Source of the DNA: Candidatus Gastranaerophilales bacterium HUM_1
GTDB lineage: Bacteria > Cyanobacteriota > Vampirovibrionia > Gastranaerophilales > Gastranaerophilaceae
NCBI GenBank assembly: GCA_002103105.1
Contig: DAAY01000002.1
Location: 1 to 64,000 of the forward strand
Direction of reading: 5' to 3'
DNA length: 64,000 nt
Shown: piece after piece, positions 1 through 6,894 of the stretch
How positions within the stretch are numbered: position 1 is the first letter of the stretch
Layout of the letters: every line of letters starts with the position of its first letter
Notes under the pieces: model-generated
Told to the model about the DNA's origin: nothing
Seen by the model: only the letters and a program-made list of their open reading frames with translations
Database searches by the model: none
Position numbers and translations under genes: made by a program

Positions 1-631
1 TATTTAGGGCTAACTAAATAATCTGCTCGACTTCGTTTTACTAGCTTTCGCTATCATTTTGTCTTGTGAATCATTTTCGAAATTAACAAGTTTATTTTGT
101 TTGCAATATTTTCATATTGCTCACACTCGTTTTCAGCTATTCTATTTTCAATGTCCGATTTATTTCTTGACTCCAACGCTTTACAATCTTTTAGATTGCT
201 TCGCTATCGGGGTAATTATTTCGTTCTTTGCGAACTTTTTCATCATATCACTTGAATTTTTATTGTCAAGTGGTTTGAAAATAAATTTTAAAAACTTTTA
301 AATAATTGCTATTTATATTCTTTTTAAAATTCGCTTCCGTCTTTCGACGTCTTTAAGTGTAAAACAAACAATTTTAAAAATCAACCCCTTTGTCCAATAT
401 TTTTTAAATTAATTTAATATTTTTTAATATAACAGTCAAAAGTATTGTTATATCTAGGTTTTACCGTTTACTATTGGGACAATTTTTGATATTTTAGGAT
501 AATTTTAGAAAAATTTTTCTAATTAATTTATTTTTTCAATTTTTTTTCTCTAATCGCATGAATTATTTTAATTAAGTTATTAAATTCTCCAATAAATAAT
601 TGTAATTAATGTACTTGTGAATTTAATCAAA
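1..631. other. AT-rich spacer with no convincing gene
   Basis: The stretch before the first gene is very AT-rich. An 80-codon open frame at 59-301 starts with TTG, has no ribosome binding site and reads as a Phe/Leu/Ser-rich low-complexity peptide, so I do not call it. A weak hairpin (ATATAAC/GTTATAT with a 13-base loop) sits at 427-453. Nothing else is recognisable. Confidence 0.5.
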
Positions 632-658
632 AAGTGTCAGCATGTTATGCCGACACTT
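632..658 (-). terminator. Rho-independent terminator of the 685-1170 gene
   Basis: The inverted repeat AAGTGTC..GCAT / ATGC..GACACTT has one A-C mismatch. Read on the minus strand it is followed by a short T run (TTTTTGATT). It lies 26 bases past the stop codon of the minus-strand gene. Confidence 0.75.
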
Positions 659-684
659 AGTTTAGAATATTTGGACGCTAGAAA

Positions 685-1170
685 TTACCAGACGTCATGT
701 TCCACTCTTATACCTTTTTCAAAGGTCCCAGAATGATAAAACCCATCTGCAAGCTCATTCATTTTAGTATAATTACCCATTTTCCATTGTGATTCTTGAG
801 CTTTTAACAAATCAGACAATGGCAATTCTAAATTTTTCCCATTTTTTCTAAGATGAAAAACAAACGAATTATATAATCTAGAACCCAACAGTTGTCCAGA
901 TTTTGAATATACTTTGTCAAGAGATTGTAAATCTGAGTCGCAATAGTCATATTTACCATAACCAGAATATGCAGTGTTTTTAGTAATATTTATAACTTTC
1001 TTATTTCCGACATTAAACCTTTCAATACTTTTTACTTGTTCAACTAACTGGCGACCATCTTTATCAAAAAGCTGTCGATAAGTTTTACCATTAATCTCTT
1101 GAGAGATAAATTTTGTCCCATCTGCAAAAGTTCTTTTAAGTGCTGGCATAACTTCTAATGGTAATTTCAT
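685..1170 (-). CDS. hypothetical protein, 161 aa
   Basis: Unrecognised family. The start ATG at 1170 has a good ribosome binding site (AAAGGGGA) and the gene ends just before a terminator, so it is very probably a real single-gene transcript. The protein is soluble, basic and rich in Lys, Asn and Tyr, with no signal peptide or membrane segment. Short stretches such as NGKTYRQLFDKDGRQL and YSKSGQLLGSRLY have the look of DKxG-turn beta repeats, as in small YD-like or toxin-antidote proteins, but this is only resemblance. No partner gene is adjacent; the neighbouring plus-strand spacer holds a decayed gene fragment. Confidence 0.7.
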   Translation of the reverse strand: MKLPLEVMPALKRTFADGTKFISQEINGKTYRQLFDKDGRQLVEQVKSIERFNVGNKKVINITKNTAYSGYGKYDYCDSDLQSLDKVYSKSGQLLGSRLYNSFVFHLRKNGKNLELPLSDLLKAQESQWKMGNYTKMNELADGFYHSGTFEKGIRVEHDVW

Positions 1171-1243
1171 ATTTAATTTCCCCTTTCATTTTTCCCCATA
1201 CATAGGTATAAAAACATTGAAAAAATTAAAATTGCCCCACCCC

Positions 1244-1262
1244 ATCATATCATATGATATCA
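1244..1262. repeat. short palindrome ATATCATATGATAT
   Basis: A self-complementary AT-rich run (ATCATATCATATGATATCAT) lies upstream of the minus-strand hypothetical gene. It could be an operator or simply a product of base composition. No -10/-35 pair could be fixed with confidence. Confidence 0.3.
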
Positions 1263-1283
1263 TATAGGGCATTATAACAGGGC

Positions 1284-1470
1284 TTGATAGGCTTTAAACT
1301 CTGGTTTACATTTCGTAAGATTCAAGATATTCTAACTCGGGCAGAGATTCCGAAACACAAAGGAGGAACAGAAAATTACGTTTCTATTTCACCTCAAGTT
1401 ATTTTCTCGTCAGTTCGGATATAATACCTTGCGTTTAGTCAGAGATTCTTCGGGTAAAATTGCTAAATAA
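1284..1470 (+). pseudogene. decayed gene fragment with a frameshift
   Basis: One frame reads LIGFKLWFTFRKIQDILTRA and continues with EIPKHKGGTENYVSISPQVI before a stop at 1422. The next frame then carries NTLRLVRDSSGKIAK and a stop at 1468. The joined reading looks like the C-terminal part of a normal protein broken by one indel. There is no start codon with a ribosome binding site and no recognised family. It may equally be chance open reading in a spacer. Confidence 0.3.
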
Positions 1471-1535
1471 TATTACGAATTCGACAGTTTACCCCTCAAA
1501 ATGACGGATGCAATAAAAGTATTCTTCCATATTTG

Positions 1536-1808
1536 TCATACTGAGCGAAGTGAAGTATCACAATCCATCTGCGTTTAATTTCACCCCTCTCCCTAACCCT
1601 CCCCCTTGGGGAGGGAACAATAACTTACGTCATACTCAGCGAAGCAGAGTATCTCAATCTGGGGTATTTAGATTAACCCCTCACCCTTACCCTCTCCCTT
1701 GGGGAGGGAACAATAACTTACGTCATACTGAGCGAAGCAGAACATCTCAATCTGGGGTATTTAGATTAACCCCTCACCCTTACCCTCTCCTAAAGGAGAG
1801 GGAGAAAC
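1536..1808. repeat. intergenic repeat cluster with a 93-bp tandem duplication
   Basis: The cluster has copies of the GTCATACTGAGCGAAG module at 1536, 1630 and 1722, each followed by CCCCTC..CCCTCTCC and, in the first two, CTTGGGGAGGGAACAATAAC. The unit beginning TAACTTACGTCATACT at 1621 recurs at 1714, giving an almost exact 93-bp tandem repeat. The same modules occur in many other spacers of this window. An open frame through the region (1550-1978) is an artefact of the repeats. Confidence 0.8.
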
Positions 1809-1810
1809 TA

Positions 1811-1842
1811 AAAAAAAGGCTTGGCAAACCATGCCAAGCCTT
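1811..1842 (-). terminator. Rho-independent terminator of secA
   Basis: The perfect 11-bp stem AAGGCTTGGCA/TGCCAAGCCTT has a five-base loop. On the minus strand it is followed by a long T run (from AAAAAAA at 1811-1817 on plus). It lies about 25 bases past the secA stop. Confidence 0.9.
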
Positions 1843-1865
1843 ATATATTAATACTAATAATTTTA

Positions 1866-4562
1866 TTATATTTCTTGAGAATCAATATCTGGATTATTTT
1901 CATCTAAAATATCATAAACTTCATCCTCTTGTGATTCTGGATTATTATTTACAATTTGAACTCCAAACCTTGTTCTAAATAAATGTTTTACTGTTTCACT
2001 TTGGATTTCGTACATCATTTTATTAAACAAGTCGTAAGCTTCTTTTTTATATTCTATTAATGGATCTTTTTGACCATAAGCTCGTAGCCCAATACCCTCT
2101 CTCAACATGTCTATATTATGCAAGTGATCAATCCATTTGCTATCTACTACCTTCAACAAGACATCTTTTTCAAGCTGTCTTACTACATTGTGAGGAGTAA
2201 ATGGTTCTTGAACTCCAGTTCCACCGTTATAATCATTTACAATCTGATTATAGAAATTAATAATCTCAATTTCATGCCCCTTGTAAGCTTCTATAACGAA
2301 ATCTTTAATTTTTTCATACATAGGTTCAAAACGCATGCTCTGAATATCAGCAACATCAAAAGTATTTGCAAGTTGAGGAACAATAGAATGCAGTTCTCTA
2401 ATCAAAGCTTGCAAATCTTCATAAACATATTCTTCTACTTTTTGTTCTGGAGAGATATAACTCTTAATAAGTCTATCAACTTCTCTCTCCATCATGTATA
2501 GAATATCTTCATACAAACCTTCTCCAAAAAGAACTTTTCTTCTTTGACGATAGAATTTTTCTCTCTGAATATTCATAACATCATCGTACTCAAGTACAGA
2601 TTTTCTCATATCAAAGTGGAAAGTTTCAACTTTTTTCTGAGCTGATTGAATTCTTTTTGTAATAAGTGGAGAATCAATTGCCATATTTTCAGGAACATTC
2701 AATGCTGTCATAAGTTGAGTAATTTTTTCACCACCAAATATTCTCATCAAATTATCTTCCAAAGACAAGAAAAATCTTGTTGAACCAGGGTCACCTTGAC
2801 GAGCTGCACGACCTCGCAACTGGTTATCAATACGTCTTGATTCATGACGTTCTGTACCAATTACATGAAGTCCTCCAACCTCAATTACATTAGCATGCTC
2901 TTCTTCTGTGATAAGTCTTGCTCTTTTCAAAGCATCTTCTTTTATTGCTTCGTAATCAGGATTCGTTTCATCTATTCCTCTATCTTCAAGCTCCGCTTTA
3001 GCAAGGTATTCTGCGTTACCACCAAGAAGAATATCTGTACCACGACCAGCCATATTGGTTGCAATTGTAACCGCACCCCATCTACCAGCTTGGGCAATAA
3101 TATGTGCTTCTTTTTCGTGATGTTTTGCGTTCAAAACATTATGTTTAATCCCTCTTTGTCTTAACAAAGCAGACAAATATTCAGATTTTTCAATACTAAT
3201 AGTACCAACCAAAACTGGACGACCAATTTTGTGTTGAGCAACAATATCATCAATTACAGCCAAATATTTTTGAACTTCTGATTTATAAATAACGTCTGGA
3301 TAATCAACTCTTCTATCTGGTTTATTTGTCGGAATTGCAGTAACTTCTAATCTATAAATCTTTCCAAATTCAGCTTCTTCAGTCATCGCAGTACCAGTCA
3401 TACCAGATAATTTAGGGTACAATCTGAACAAGTTTTGGAATGTAATACTTGCTAATGTTTGTGTTTCATCTTGGATTTCAACGCCTTCTTTTGCTTCAAC
3501 TGCTTGGTGCAAGCCATCAGACCAACGTCGTCCTTCCATCAAACGACCAGTAAATTCATCAACAATCATAACTTCGCCGTTTTTAACAACATAATCTGTA
3601 TCCTTAACAAATAATTCTTTAGCTTTCAATGCTTGCAACAAGTGGTGGGCATACTGAGTATGAATATCAAACAAGTCCTTAATGCCAATCAAATCTTGGG
3701 CATGATCGATACCTTCTTCTGTCAAAATTACGTTTTTATTCTTTTCATCAACAGTATAATCAACATCCTTTTGAAGTTGAGGAGCAATTTTAGCCATCAA
3801 CTGATATGTTTCAGCAGATTGAGCTAATCTACCACTAATAATCAATGGAGTTCTTGCTTCATCAATCAAAATACTATCAACTTCATCGATAATCGCATAG
3901 TTAAATGGACGTTGAACCAACATTTGCGGACTACTTGCCATATTATCTCTCAAATAATCGAAACCAAATTCATTATTTGTTCCGTATGTAATATCGCATT
4001 GGTAAGCGTGCTTTTTCACTTCAAAATCTCTAGCACCCATACCACCAGAAAGAACAACTCCAACAGTAAGACCTAAGAACTTATAAATCTTACCCATCCA
4101 TTCGCTATCACGTTTTGCCAAATAATCGTTTACGGTGATTACGTGAACACCTTTACCTGTTAATGCGTTCAAATATGCAGGTAAAGTTGCAACTAAAGTT
4201 TTACCTTCACCTGTTCTCATTTCTGCAATATGTCCATTATGCAAGAAATAACCACCAATCAACTGAACATCAAAGTGACGCATATTCAAAACACGTTTAC
4301 CTGCTTCACGTACAGTTGCAAATGCCTCTGGCAAAATTTTATCTAGAGCTTCTTTTTCAAGCTTCAAATCTTCTTTAAAATTCTTAGAAGTTGGACGTTT
4401 TGCCAATATTTCTTTGAATTCTTGTGTTTTAGCCTTTAATTGTTCATCGGTTAATGCTGCAAATTCTGGCTCCAAAGCATTGATGTGTTCAACAATACCC
4501 ATCATTGATTTAACTTTTTTCTCATTCGGGTCGCCTAACAGCTTTAGCATCCATTTTATCAT
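1866..4562 (-). CDS. secA: SecA preprotein translocase ATPase
   Basis: SecA is the motor that drives unfolded preproteins through SecYEG. The 898-residue length fits the family. The Walker A motif MRTGEGKT is at residues 115-122, the DEVD box at 226-229, and the second motor domain carries TNMAGRGTDILLGG near residue 500 followed by GTERHESRRIDNQLRGRAARQ. The start ATG is preceded by GAGAGGA at a normal distance. The C-terminus ends in an acidic tail (..DENNPDIDSQEI) and lacks the CxCx8C zinc-binding SecB/lipid tail of proteobacterial SecA, as is common in other phyla. It is a single gene with its own terminator. secE lies in this window at 13.8 kb; secY does not. Confidence 0.98.
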   Translation of the reverse strand: MIKWMLKLLGDPNEKKVKSMMGIVEHINALEPEFAALTDEQLKAKTQEFKEILAKRPTSKNFKEDLKLEKEALDKILPEAFATVREAGKRVLNMRHFDVQLIGGYFLHNGHIAEMRTGEGKTLVATLPAYLNALTGKGVHVITVNDYLAKRDSEWMGKIYKFLGLTVGVVLSGGMGARDFEVKKHAYQCDITYGTNNEFGFDYLRDNMASSPQMLVQRPFNYAIIDEVDSILIDEARTPLIISGRLAQSAETYQLMAKIAPQLQKDVDYTVDEKNKNVILTEEGIDHAQDLIGIKDLFDIHTQYAHHLLQALKAKELFVKDTDYVVKNGEVMIVDEFTGRLMEGRRWSDGLHQAVEAKEGVEIQDETQTLASITFQNLFRLYPKLSGMTGTAMTEEAEFGKIYRLEVTAIPTNKPDRRVDYPDVIYKSEVQKYLAVIDDIVAQHKIGRPVLVGTISIEKSEYLSALLRQRGIKHNVLNAKHHEKEAHIIAQAGRWGAVTIATNMAGRGTDILLGGNAEYLAKAELEDRGIDETNPDYEAIKEDALKRARLITEEEHANVIEVGGLHVIGTERHESRRIDNQLRGRAARQGDPGSTRFFLSLEDNLMRIFGGEKITQLMTALNVPENMAIDSPLITKRIQSAQKKVETFHFDMRKSVLEYDDVMNIQREKFYRQRRKVLFGEGLYEDILYMMEREVDRLIKSYISPEQKVEEYVYEDLQALIRELHSIVPQLANTFDVADIQSMRFEPMYEKIKDFVIEAYKGHEIEIINFYNQIVNDYNGGTGVQEPFTPHNVVRQLEKDVLLKVVDSKWIDHLHNIDMLREGIGLRAYGQKDPLIEYKKEAYDLFNKMMYEIQSETVKHLFRTRFGVQIVNNNPESQEDEVYDILDENNPDIDSQEI

Positions 4563-4789
4563 TAATTTAATTCCTCTCCAAGTTTAACAATAACTAAAGT
4601 CTATCATAAACATAATATATATTAATTAATCTTAAGAAAAAAATAATATTTTAGATAAAAGGCTCTAAGCGAAGAAGTCTATAAGTTCTTTATGTTTATT
4701 TCCCTCTCCAAGGACTCTGCCGAGCAAAACAATCCAGTGAATTGTTTTGTGAGAGGTTTGGGATTAAGGGAGAGGGGTTGATAAAAAAA

Positions 4790-4865
4790 GAAAAACCCTC
4801 TCTCGAAATTGTAACTTTTCGCCAAAGGCTCAAAGACAATTTCTCTCTCTCCCTAGGAGAGAGTC
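4790..4865 (+). repeat. 75-bp interspersed element, copy 1 of 4
   Basis: It starts at AACCCTCTCTCGAAATTGTA, runs through TTTTCG and GGCTCAAAGACAATTT, and ends in CTCTCTCTCC. It is near-identical to 45911-45984 and to the reverse complements of 26177-26252 and 61394-61468. It carries AAATTGT/ACAATTT arms, so it could form a hairpin. Confidence 0.8.
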
Positions 4866-4983
4866 GCTATTCAAATTTTTGTGTTTTGAGATTCTTCGCT
4901 TCACTCTATATGACAAATAAAGTAAAATTCTTGCCAAATTTAGTCATTGCTGTACATGTGAAGCAATCCTAGTTGAGTTATGT

Positions 4984-5008
4984 TGTCGGCGTGGCAACGC
5001 CGACCTAC
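4984..5008. repeat. TCGGCG palindrome, interspersed repeat
   Basis: The GTCGGCG..CGCCGAC hairpin is flanked by GTAGG-type ends. Related copies are at 10163, 43228, 46010 and 60978. It is strikingly G+C-rich for this genome. Confidence 0.75.
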
Positions 5009-5180
5009 TTAACTGTTCAGCCCTCAGAATAACACATCTAAAGACCTTAGTGCCATAGTGCCTTAAAGCCTTTTTGTATCGAACCTATTTCCTTATTTTC
5101 TTCTCCCCTATTATCTTTATACAACTTATAGACCTTTAACGAACCTATTTCCTTATTCCTTTTCCCTTAAAAAAATCAAA

Positions 5181-5238
5181 CTTTTCACGCTGTTGAAAAA
5201 AAAATATGTTCTTGGTAAAATTTTGCCAGCGTGAAAGG
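5181..5238 (+). promoter_or_regulatory. hairpin in the gpmI leader
   Basis: CTTTTCACGCTG at 5181-5192 pairs with CAGCGTGAAAG at 5228-5238, enclosing an A- and T-rich loop of about 35 bases. The stem ends immediately before the GGGAAAGAAGGG ribosome binding region of gpmI. This could be a 5' UTR stability or regulatory hairpin. No known family is recognised. Confidence 0.4.
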
Positions 5239-5259
5239 GAAAGAAGGGATTAAACAATT

Positions 5260-6789
5260 ATGACTAAAAGAGTATTACTATGTATAATGGACGGATGGGG
5301 AATCTCTAAAGGTTCTGAAAAATATGACGCAACTAAACTTGCTCATCCTGTTCATGTTGACGAATTAGAAAAAGATTATCCATTTAGACATTTGAGAGCT
5401 GACGGAGAATTCGTTGGTCTTCCTGCTGGTCAAATGGGGAATTCAGAAGTTGGACACTTAAACTTGGGTGCTGGTAGAATTGTTTACCAAGATTTATCTA
5501 AGATTAATAATGCTATCAAAGATGGTTCATTCTTTAAAAATGAAAGATTTTTAAATGCAATGAATTTTGCAAAAGAAAACAATTCAGCTCTTCACATTTA
5601 TGGACTTGTTTCAACTGGCGGAGTTCACTCATCACTTGATCACTTATTAGCACTTATCAAAATGGCTGCTGAAAATGGATTGACAAAAGTTTACGTACAC
5701 GCATTTTTGGATGGCCGTGACACTCCACCTCAAAGTGCTTGCGAATTCTTACAAATTGTTGAAGATGAATTGAAAAAATATAATCTTCCTCCAGTTGCAA
5801 CAATTATCGGTCGTTATTACATCATGGACAGAGATAATCGTTGGGACAGAGTAGAAAAAGGTTACAACGCACTATTATTCGGAGAAGGCGAACACGCAGC
5901 AACTGCTATTGAAGGCGTTAAACAATCTTACGCTAAAGGCGAAAACGATGAATTCGTTCTTCCAACTGTAATCGGTGGAGAAGAATCAAGAATTCACGAC
6001 AACGATTCTATCATCTTTATTAATTACAGACCTGATAGAGCAAGAGAAATTACTAAAGCTATCAACTTTGCTGATTTTGATGGATTCAACAGAAAGAAAG
6101 TTCTTAAAAACATCATGTACACAACAATGACAAGTTACGAAGCAACTTTCACATACCCTGTTGCATTCCCTAAAGAAAAATTAGTAAATATCTTAGGTGA
6201 TGTTTTGGAAGCTAACGGAATTCACCAATTCAGAACTGCTGAAACAGAAAAATATGCTCACGTAACATTCTTCTTCAACGGAGGTATTGATCAACCTCAA
6301 CCTCACGAAACAAGAGTTCTTGTTCCATCTCCAAAAGTTGCAACTTATGATATGCAACCAGAAATGAGTGCTCAAGAAGTTTGCGAAAACGTATTAAAAG
6401 CAGTTAAAAATCCTGAATATCAATTTGTATTAGTTAACTTTGCAAACCCTGATATGGTTGGTCATACTGGAGTTGTTGAAGCTGCAACTAAAGCATGCCA
6501 CGTAGTTGATGAATGCGTTGGAAAAATTGCCAAAGAATGTAAAGAAAACGATGTAGTTATGCTATTAACTGCTGACCACGGAAACGCTGAAGTTATGTTT
6601 GACGAAGAAAAACAAACTCCAGAAACAGCACACACAACTAATGATGTTCCATTTGTTGTAATCAACGCTCCTCAAGGAACTGAATTAAGAGATGGCGATG
6701 GTGCATTATGCGACGTTGCTCCTACTGTATTACAATTATTAGGAATTAAGCAACCAGCTGAAATGACTGGTAAATCATTAATTAAGTAA
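5260..6789 (+). CDS. gpmI: 2,3-bisphosphoglycerate-independent phosphoglycerate mutase
   Basis: It interconverts 3- and 2-phosphoglycerate in glycolysis and gluconeogenesis and uses two metal ions and a phosphoserine intermediate. The 509-residue length is typical. Visible hallmarks are LCIMDGWG at residues 7-14, the catalytic Ser62 in QMGNSEVGHLNLGAGR, the HAFLDGRDTPP substrate loop, GRYYIMDRDNRWDR, and the metal-binding LLTADHGNAEVM near residue 430. ATG 5260 is preceded by GAAGGG at a slightly long spacing, downstream of a leader hairpin. It appears monocistronic, with repeats on both sides. Confidence 0.98.
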   Translation: MTKRVLLCIMDGWGISKGSEKYDATKLAHPVHVDELEKDYPFRHLRADGEFVGLPAGQMGNSEVGHLNLGAGRIVYQDLSKINNAIKDGSFFKNERFLNAMNFAKENNSALHIYGLVSTGGVHSSLDHLLALIKMAAENGLTKVYVHAFLDGRDTPPQSACEFLQIVEDELKKYNLPPVATIIGRYYIMDRDNRWDRVEKGYNALLFGEGEHAATAIEGVKQSYAKGENDEFVLPTVIGGEESRIHDNDSIIFINYRPDRAREITKAINFADFDGFNRKKVLKNIMYTTMTSYEATFTYPVAFPKEKLVNILGDVLEANGIHQFRTAETEKYAHVTFFFNGGIDQPQPHETRVLVPSPKVATYDMQPEMSAQEVCENVLKAVKNPEYQFVLVNFANPDMVGHTGVVEAATKACHVVDECVGKIAKECKENDVVMLLTADHGNAEVMFDEEKQTPETAHTTNDVPFVVINAPQGTELRDGDGALCDVAPTVLQLLGIKQPAEMTGKSLIK

Positions 6790-6890
6790 AGAAATAAGGT
6801 AAGAGGAAATAGGGAAATAGGTTCAAATATATATAATGAACTTATTCCCTTTGTTCCTTATTCCCCTATTCACTTTTATAAGTAAAGGAA
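6790..6890. repeat. imperfect inverted repeat between gpmI and the helicase gene
   Basis: AGGAAATAGGGAAATAGGTTC (6803 on) is mirrored by GAACTTATTCCCTTTGTTCCTTATTCCCC (6838-6867). This is the same AAATAAG/CTTATTCC family seen after several other genes (9.9, 11.4, 25.9, 45.8, 60.9 kb). It could form a large weak hairpin at the end of the gpmI transcript. Confidence 0.6.
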
Positions 6891-6894
6891 AAAT

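Larger units (their letters stand above)
4563..5165. repeat. spacer of modular repeats between secA and gpmI
   Basis: Several interspersed modules follow one another. They include an ATAAGTTCTTTATG-type stretch (4680-4700), a CTCTCC/GGGAGAGGGG pair (4700-4780), a roughly 75-bp element (4790-4865) shared with 26.2, 45.9 and 61.4 kb, a CTTCGCTTCACT module (4893-4914), the palindrome TGTCGGCGTGGCAACGCCGA (4984-5003), and two arms of ACCTATTTCCTTATT (5090-5165). No gene was found. An open frame at 4742-4972 is repeat-derived. Confidence 0.75.

Noticed and set aside
59..301. 80-residue open frame near the left edge
   Set aside because: TTG start, no ribosome binding site, Phe/Leu/Ser-rich low-complexity translation, no similarity to any known protein style.
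1614..1805. Possible CRISPR array
   Set aside because: Only two near-identical 93-bp units with no short repeats separated by unique spacers, and no cas genes.
1550..1978. 142-residue open frame across the first repeat cluster
   Set aside because: It translates the tandem repeat (repeated PLPNPPPWGG text) and runs into secA on the other strand.
4742..4972. 76-residue open frame
   Set aside because: It lies entirely in interspersed repeats and has no ribosome binding site.
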